Origin: Malania oleifera | Lineage: Eukaryota; Streptophyta; Magnoliopsida; Santalales; Ximeniaceae | Length of the DNA: 64,000 bases | Assembly: GCF_029873635.1 (NCBI RefSeq) | Contig: NC_080422.1 | Span: forward strand, 9,765,764-9,829,763 | Reading direction: 5' to 3' | Shown here: positions 59,770 to 64,000 of the stretch, in pieces | How the letters are laid out: every line of letters begins with the position of its first letter | How positions within the stretch are numbered: position 1 is the first letter of the stretch | Translations under genes and position numbers: made by a program | Notes under the pieces: model-generated | Databases searched by the model: none | What the model was told of the DNA's origin: nothing | Seen by the model: the letters and a program-made list of their open reading frames with translations, nothing else

Positions 59770-60625
59770 TTTGATGTCCGGGCAGCTTTTCTCACTTTAT
59801 TTGAGCAAACTTATCAGCCTCGCTACTGTCACCAACTATAATCAATTATCTACATATTTAAAGGATAATATTCGTGCATTTTACGAGGAATTTTTGCTTT
59901 CGAAAAAAAAGAAAAGAAAGATTGCAATTGTAAATAATACCTTGATTTATATTTTTTTTTTCAAAAAAAAAAAGTTAATACTTTTTTGTACTAAAAGCTC
60001 TTGTTCACTTCAAGAATTAGCGATGATTAATACTTAGGAAATTAAAATATTATTTGATATTATTTTATAATTTTTTAAAAAAAATTCAATTTTTTTTATA
60101 AAAATATATGATTTTTTTTTTTAAAAATACGCTAACGCTATATTTGGAAAGATCTTGAATTTAGATTTATATTGAATTTAGATAAGATATAACATAAAAT
60201 TATATTAAATTTATTTTTTAAAATACCTAAGACAAAGTATATTATTTGGATAATATAATTAAATTTATCACTTTAACTCGAAGTATATAATTTCAAAATC
60301 GGCAATCTTTTTGAATTTGTAAAGACAACAACAAAAGTATCATTTACAGTAATTTGAATGTGTTATCTATTCAAATATCTTGAATTTGAATTTTTACGAT
60401 GCCAAACCTTTATTTTAAGTACACAATTGTTATAGAAGATTTGTTTGAAAAAATTTCTTCAACCTTATATTCTTTATTTTGCAACCATTTAATTATAGCA
60501 CTCAAACTTCAATTCTTATTAACAAAATAGCCTTTCCGATTTTTAGGAGAGTGCTCGCGAGATTCACACAAAGTCGGTGTGGGTCTTACATTTGAATATA
60601 GGCCCCACTTTGACCCTCTTTGTGC
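59770..60625. other. Intergenic
   Basis: AT-rich DNA with no gene. A possible decayed MITE at about 60134-60405 has TTTGG-type ends and an interior resembling that at 54103-54234. Confidence 0.5.
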
Positions 60626-61106
60626 CTAGATACTAGGAGTGTGCATAATTTGGTGAAAACCGAATTAATCGAAATAATCAATCAAATTCTGTCGGTTTGG
60701 TCCGATTTTATATTTTGGTAAAATCGGTTATTCAGTTTTTAGTTCGGTTATGGAGAAATTACATTTCAATTAACCGAGTTAATGGAATTATATAATTAAT
60801 TAATAATTAAATATAAATTATATAATTTATGATTAGGGTTCCATAATTATTATATAATCAATAGTTAAATATAAATTAAATGTTAAAAACATACAATCAT
60901 ATTTTTTCCCATAATTATAATTTGATTCATTTAAATTTGGTTAACCAAATTAACCAAAAATTCGGTTTGATCGGGTAAGGTTCGGGTAAGAAGGGTAGTT
61001 TGGTCGGTTCGGTTATGATGAATAGTTAACCAAATTTTTTTTAGTTAATTCAGTTAATTGTTGGTTAATTGGCCAAATCAGCCGATTGCACACCCCTACT
61101 AGATAC
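60626..61106. mobile_element. hAT-type MITE with 8-base target duplication
   Basis: The element spans 60634-61098 (465 bases). Its ends are TAGGAGTGTGCA and, inverted, TAGGGGTGTGCA, 12-base terminal repeats with one mismatch. CTAGATAC occurs directly outside both ends (60626-60633 and 61099-61106), an exact eight-base target duplication as made by hAT transposases. The interior is rich in GGTTAA/TTAACC and CGGTT motifs that give many self-complementary stretches. It is non-coding, hence non-autonomous. Confidence 0.92.
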
Positions 61107-61674
61107 TCTCGGGACATGAAAATACTAGCTTTGCTATTTTATTAGATACTTAATTAATTAATTAATCATTTTTGTTTATTAATTAATGGGAATTGCCTCC
61201 TCTTGGCCCTGGTTTTTTGTTATTTATTTAATTATTTATTTTTTGGTGGACTAAGAATATTGTTAATTAAAATACTAATGGAATTTGGGAATCCACCAAA
61301 CCTAAATTCATTAAAAAACAATATAGATAATTGCATGAAGTGTCTCCATCACTAATTAAGCATGCATGCATTGTTTTCAGCTTTAAAAATATTAGTTTTT
61401 AATAATAGAAACAATTATAATAGAAAATTTTGATAATTTGAAATAGAAGGTGTATTCTCATAATAAAATAAATAATAATGTGAAATTTTTTTAATGGATT
61501 TATGAAAAATAAGGAATAATGTTTTCAAATTTTAGTATTCAAATGGTTATTTATATTTCATATTAGATGGAATAATATGAAATATATAAGAAATAAGTAA
61601 ATAACTATTACCATGTTTCCTATTGTACTCAATTTAATTCTTAAGAATAGTTAATTCACAAACTAAATATAATC
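61107..61674. other. Intergenic, no gene seen
   Basis: AT-rich DNA with short TTAATTAA runs and nothing recognisable. Confidence 0.5.
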
Positions 61675-62418
61675 TTAAGGATCGTTTGGTATTACTGTAA
61701 AAAATTAGTGAAATGAAAATTAGAAATGAAAATCAAAAATCAAAAATAGAAATTAAAAAGTAAAAATTAGCAACCTTTTTTGTTAACATTTATAAAATTA
61801 ATACAAATAAAAAATACTTAATTAAAAAAATGCCCATTTTCATCTTTAGATAAAAAAAAATATTATAGTAATATGATTAAAATAATAAAATTACAAATAA
61901 TACACATTAAAAAATTACTATAATAAAAATAAAATTTATTACAACTATTATACTTAATTGTTCTATTTTCAAAATTTACTTTACAATACAAATTTTACTA
62001 GACATGAAAAATAGTAAAAGTATTTTGTAATTATTAGACATGAAAAATAGTAAAAGTATTTTGTAATTAACTTTATTATTATTTTTAAAAATTTATGTAT
62101 ATTTTTATTTTAATTATATTTAAATTCATATGATCATTGAATTTTGATTTTAACTTAAAAGTGTATAAAATGAATCATATAATCCAAAAAATATATATAT
62201 ATAGTTTTGGATGTTAAAATTTTGACAAGAGGTTGTCAAAATAACTGAAAATCATCAAATCTAATTTTTAATTTTTTTGACAAATAACTAAAAATAAAAA
62301 AATAAAAAAACTGACAATAGAAATAAATGCATTTTTATAATTTTTTTTCATTGTGAAGAAACATAAATAGAAAACAAAAAAAAAATAAAAATAGCAACGA
62401 TATCAAATAGACCCTTAA
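61675..62418. mobile_element. Candidate MITE with TTAA flanks
   Basis: The candidate spans 61679-62414. Its left end GGATCGTTTGGTATTACTG and right end, inverted, GGGTCTATTTGATATCGTTG are about 70 percent alike over 20 bases and resemble Tourist/Harbinger-type ends. TTAA lies outside both ends, though in AT-rich DNA that is weak evidence. The interior is non-coding and A-rich. Confidence 0.4.
61999..62070. repeat. 36-base tandem duplication
   Basis: TAGACATGAAAAATAGTAAA and its following 16 bases occur twice in direct order (61999-62034, 62035-62070), identical as far as I can read, so this is a recent local duplication. Confidence 0.9.
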
Positions 62419-62900
62419 TTTTTGATTGATTAGATAAATATGCGACAATAACGTATTGAAATTTTGGCTACCGTTGGAAAGGTAATGCATGTTTCATTCT
62501 ATGTTCCTTTCCACTCATTTATAAAATTAGAACCTAAGACCTTCGAACATAGAAAAAACATTGCCCAAAGTGTACAATAATTAACATGAAGGCCTTGAAT
62601 ATTGTCATGTCTAAAGAAAAAAAAAAAAAAACCATGAAGGCCTCCTTATAAGTTCATCAGGGTAGGATTGATTAATGAACAATCCAGCTCATGAACAACT
62701 AAAGATTTAACATTTAATATAAATGGCACATAATATCAAGTAAGGAGGGAACTATATTCAAATTTGACCTTTACCCAATGTTTGCTATTTATATTGAAAT
62801 AGAATGATTAGAAATGAAGTAAAATTAAAAATATTGTAATATGTTGCCCATATATTGAGTGGAATACATGTACGAAAGAAAACATAGTTAAAAACAGAGT
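62419..62900. other. Intergenic, no gene seen
   Basis: AT-rich DNA between the MITE candidate and the last Copia element. Confidence 0.5.
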
Positions 62901-64000
62901 TGTTGGCCATGCAGGAGGAAATCGTCAACGGTTTTATTAGGATAAGACTATTTGGTCTCGGCTTTAAACCGTCAAAGGTATGTTTGAAATCGTCGATGGT
63001 TTTACTCTCATTATAATCCATGTGATTATGTTTTCTGTATATTTCACTATTAAGTGTTGCATTGTAAGATTCTTTGTTTTCGTTGCACATTGCTTTGCAC
63101 AAAAAATTGGTATGAGAGCATTCGGTTACAATGGCTGGGATTTCTTCTACAAAGTTTGATGTTGTTAAGTTCAATGGAAAGGGAAACTTCAGGTCATGGT
63201 AAAGGAGGGTTAAAGACCTCTTAGTGCACTAAGGTATGATGAAGTCTTTATATGGGGGTGAATTGGAAGGCATGGACGAAACAAGTTGTAAGGAATTGGA
63301 AGCAAAGACTGTGACAACTATCAGACTTTGTCTGGCAAATGACGTACTGTATTACATCATGGATGAGGAATATCTTGCGACTGTTTGGTAGAAACTTGAA
63401 AACCGATATATGTCTAAGTCTCTAACGAATAAATTATATCTTAAGCATAAGTTATATTGACTTAAGATAGCGGAGGGTTCGGATTTGATCCAACACATCA
63501 ATGTATTTAATCAAATAATTAGTGATTTGATGCAGGTTGATGTGAAGTTTGAGGAAGACGACAAGGTGTTGATGCTATTGTTTCCCTACCAACGTCTCAT
63601 ACGTATGAAAATTTGGTTACTACTCTGACATGGAGAAAAGAAACCCAGAAAAGTGCTCTACTAGGTTTTCATCAAAGAAAGAAGGTCAGCGATGAACTTT
63701 CACAAGGTGAAGAGCCTGTGGTAAAGGGTAACCAGGAACGTGGGAGAAGAAAATTCGAGAGCAGATCGAGTTATAATAAGTCTCAATCGCAGTCCAAGAA
63801 GAAGAAAGACATAAGGTGTTTTAAGTGCGGGAAAATTGGGCATATGAAATCGAAGTGTCTAGAGTGGAAGAAGGGGAATGCAGAAAATCAAAAGGGTTCG
63901 TCAAAATCTATGAATGTAGTGGAAGAAGGAGACTCAGGGAGTAGCGATGGTGATATGCTTTCTATTTCATCAAGTTCAAAATGCCTCATGGATTTTTAAA
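62901..64000 (+). mobile_element. Tork-like Copia, 5' end, runs off the window
   Basis: A short LTR (about 62901-63101, starting TGTTGGCCATGCAGG) holds a few ACCGTCAACGG-like palindromes (62929-63002) and a TTATAATCC box, followed by a primer site (63108-63119). The gag starts MAGISSTKFDVVKFNG at 63131 and includes a CCHC knuckle (CFKCGKIGHMKSKC, about 63.82 kb). The gag closely resembles that of the minus-strand element at 24062-30022, so the two belong to related Tork-like families. Broken, with several breaks; the 3' part is outside the window. Confidence 0.85.

Overview
This window looks like TE-rich nuclear DNA from a eudicot plant. It carries a plant-type nuclear tRNA-Asn gene, two plant LEA_2 (NDR1/HIN1-like) genes, Sirevirus, Tork-like and Tekay/Del-like LTR retrotransposons with initiator-tRNA-Met primer sites, a tRNA-derived SINE and a hAT-type MITE. 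I cannot name the species. By eye, roughly two thirds of the window is retroelement fossil and the rest is AT-rich intergenic DNA plus a small host gene island.

Layout. 1-8.03 kb is a pile-up of old fragments: two minus-strand Tekay-type LTR pieces, a Copia tail, and two Sirevirus 5' ends. 8.07-17.80 kb is a near-complete minus-strand Sirevirus with AAGAC target duplications, nested in a plus-strand Copia whose remains run to 20.35 kb. 20.35-24.06 kb is intergenic, with an independent SINE copy and a decayed 40-bp tandem repeat. 24.06-30.02 kb is a minus-strand Tork-like Copia (target duplication GTTTT) with a 2.2-kb Tekay-type solo LTR inside its 5' LTR. 31.16-40.9 kb is a direct tandem duplication with a period of about 5.92 kb. 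Each unit carries one intact LEA_2 gene, a SINE and a short-LTR element. 40.96-53.31 kb is a composite of Tekay/Del chromovirus parts sitting inside the second copy of the short-LTR element, whose outer target duplication ACAAT is still readable at 40894 and 53764. 54.40-59.28 kb is a Copia mosaic whose two end repeats do not match. 59.7 kb holds tRNA-Asn(GUU). 60.63-61.10 kb is a hAT-type MITE, 61.68-62.41 kb a possible second MITE, and from 62.90 kb a Tork-like Copia runs off the right edge.

Functional host content is small: two LEA_2 membrane-anchored proteins, 8 residues apart over 212, and one tRNA gene. I see no operon-like or pathway relation between them.

The most interesting signal is not a gene. 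LTRs of unrelated families (Sirevirus and Tork-like Copia, Tekay-like Gypsy) carry arrays of short CG-centred palindromes just upstream of the TATA box. Most have the core GTCGAC; one Sirevirus family has GACGTC. Such arrays are known from maize Sireviruses, but the same layout across superfamilies in one locus looks convergent and deserves checking. Other leads are the SINE with internal 40-bp repeats and a short-LTR, non-coding element with tandem arrays inside. All divergences and dates below are eye estimates.
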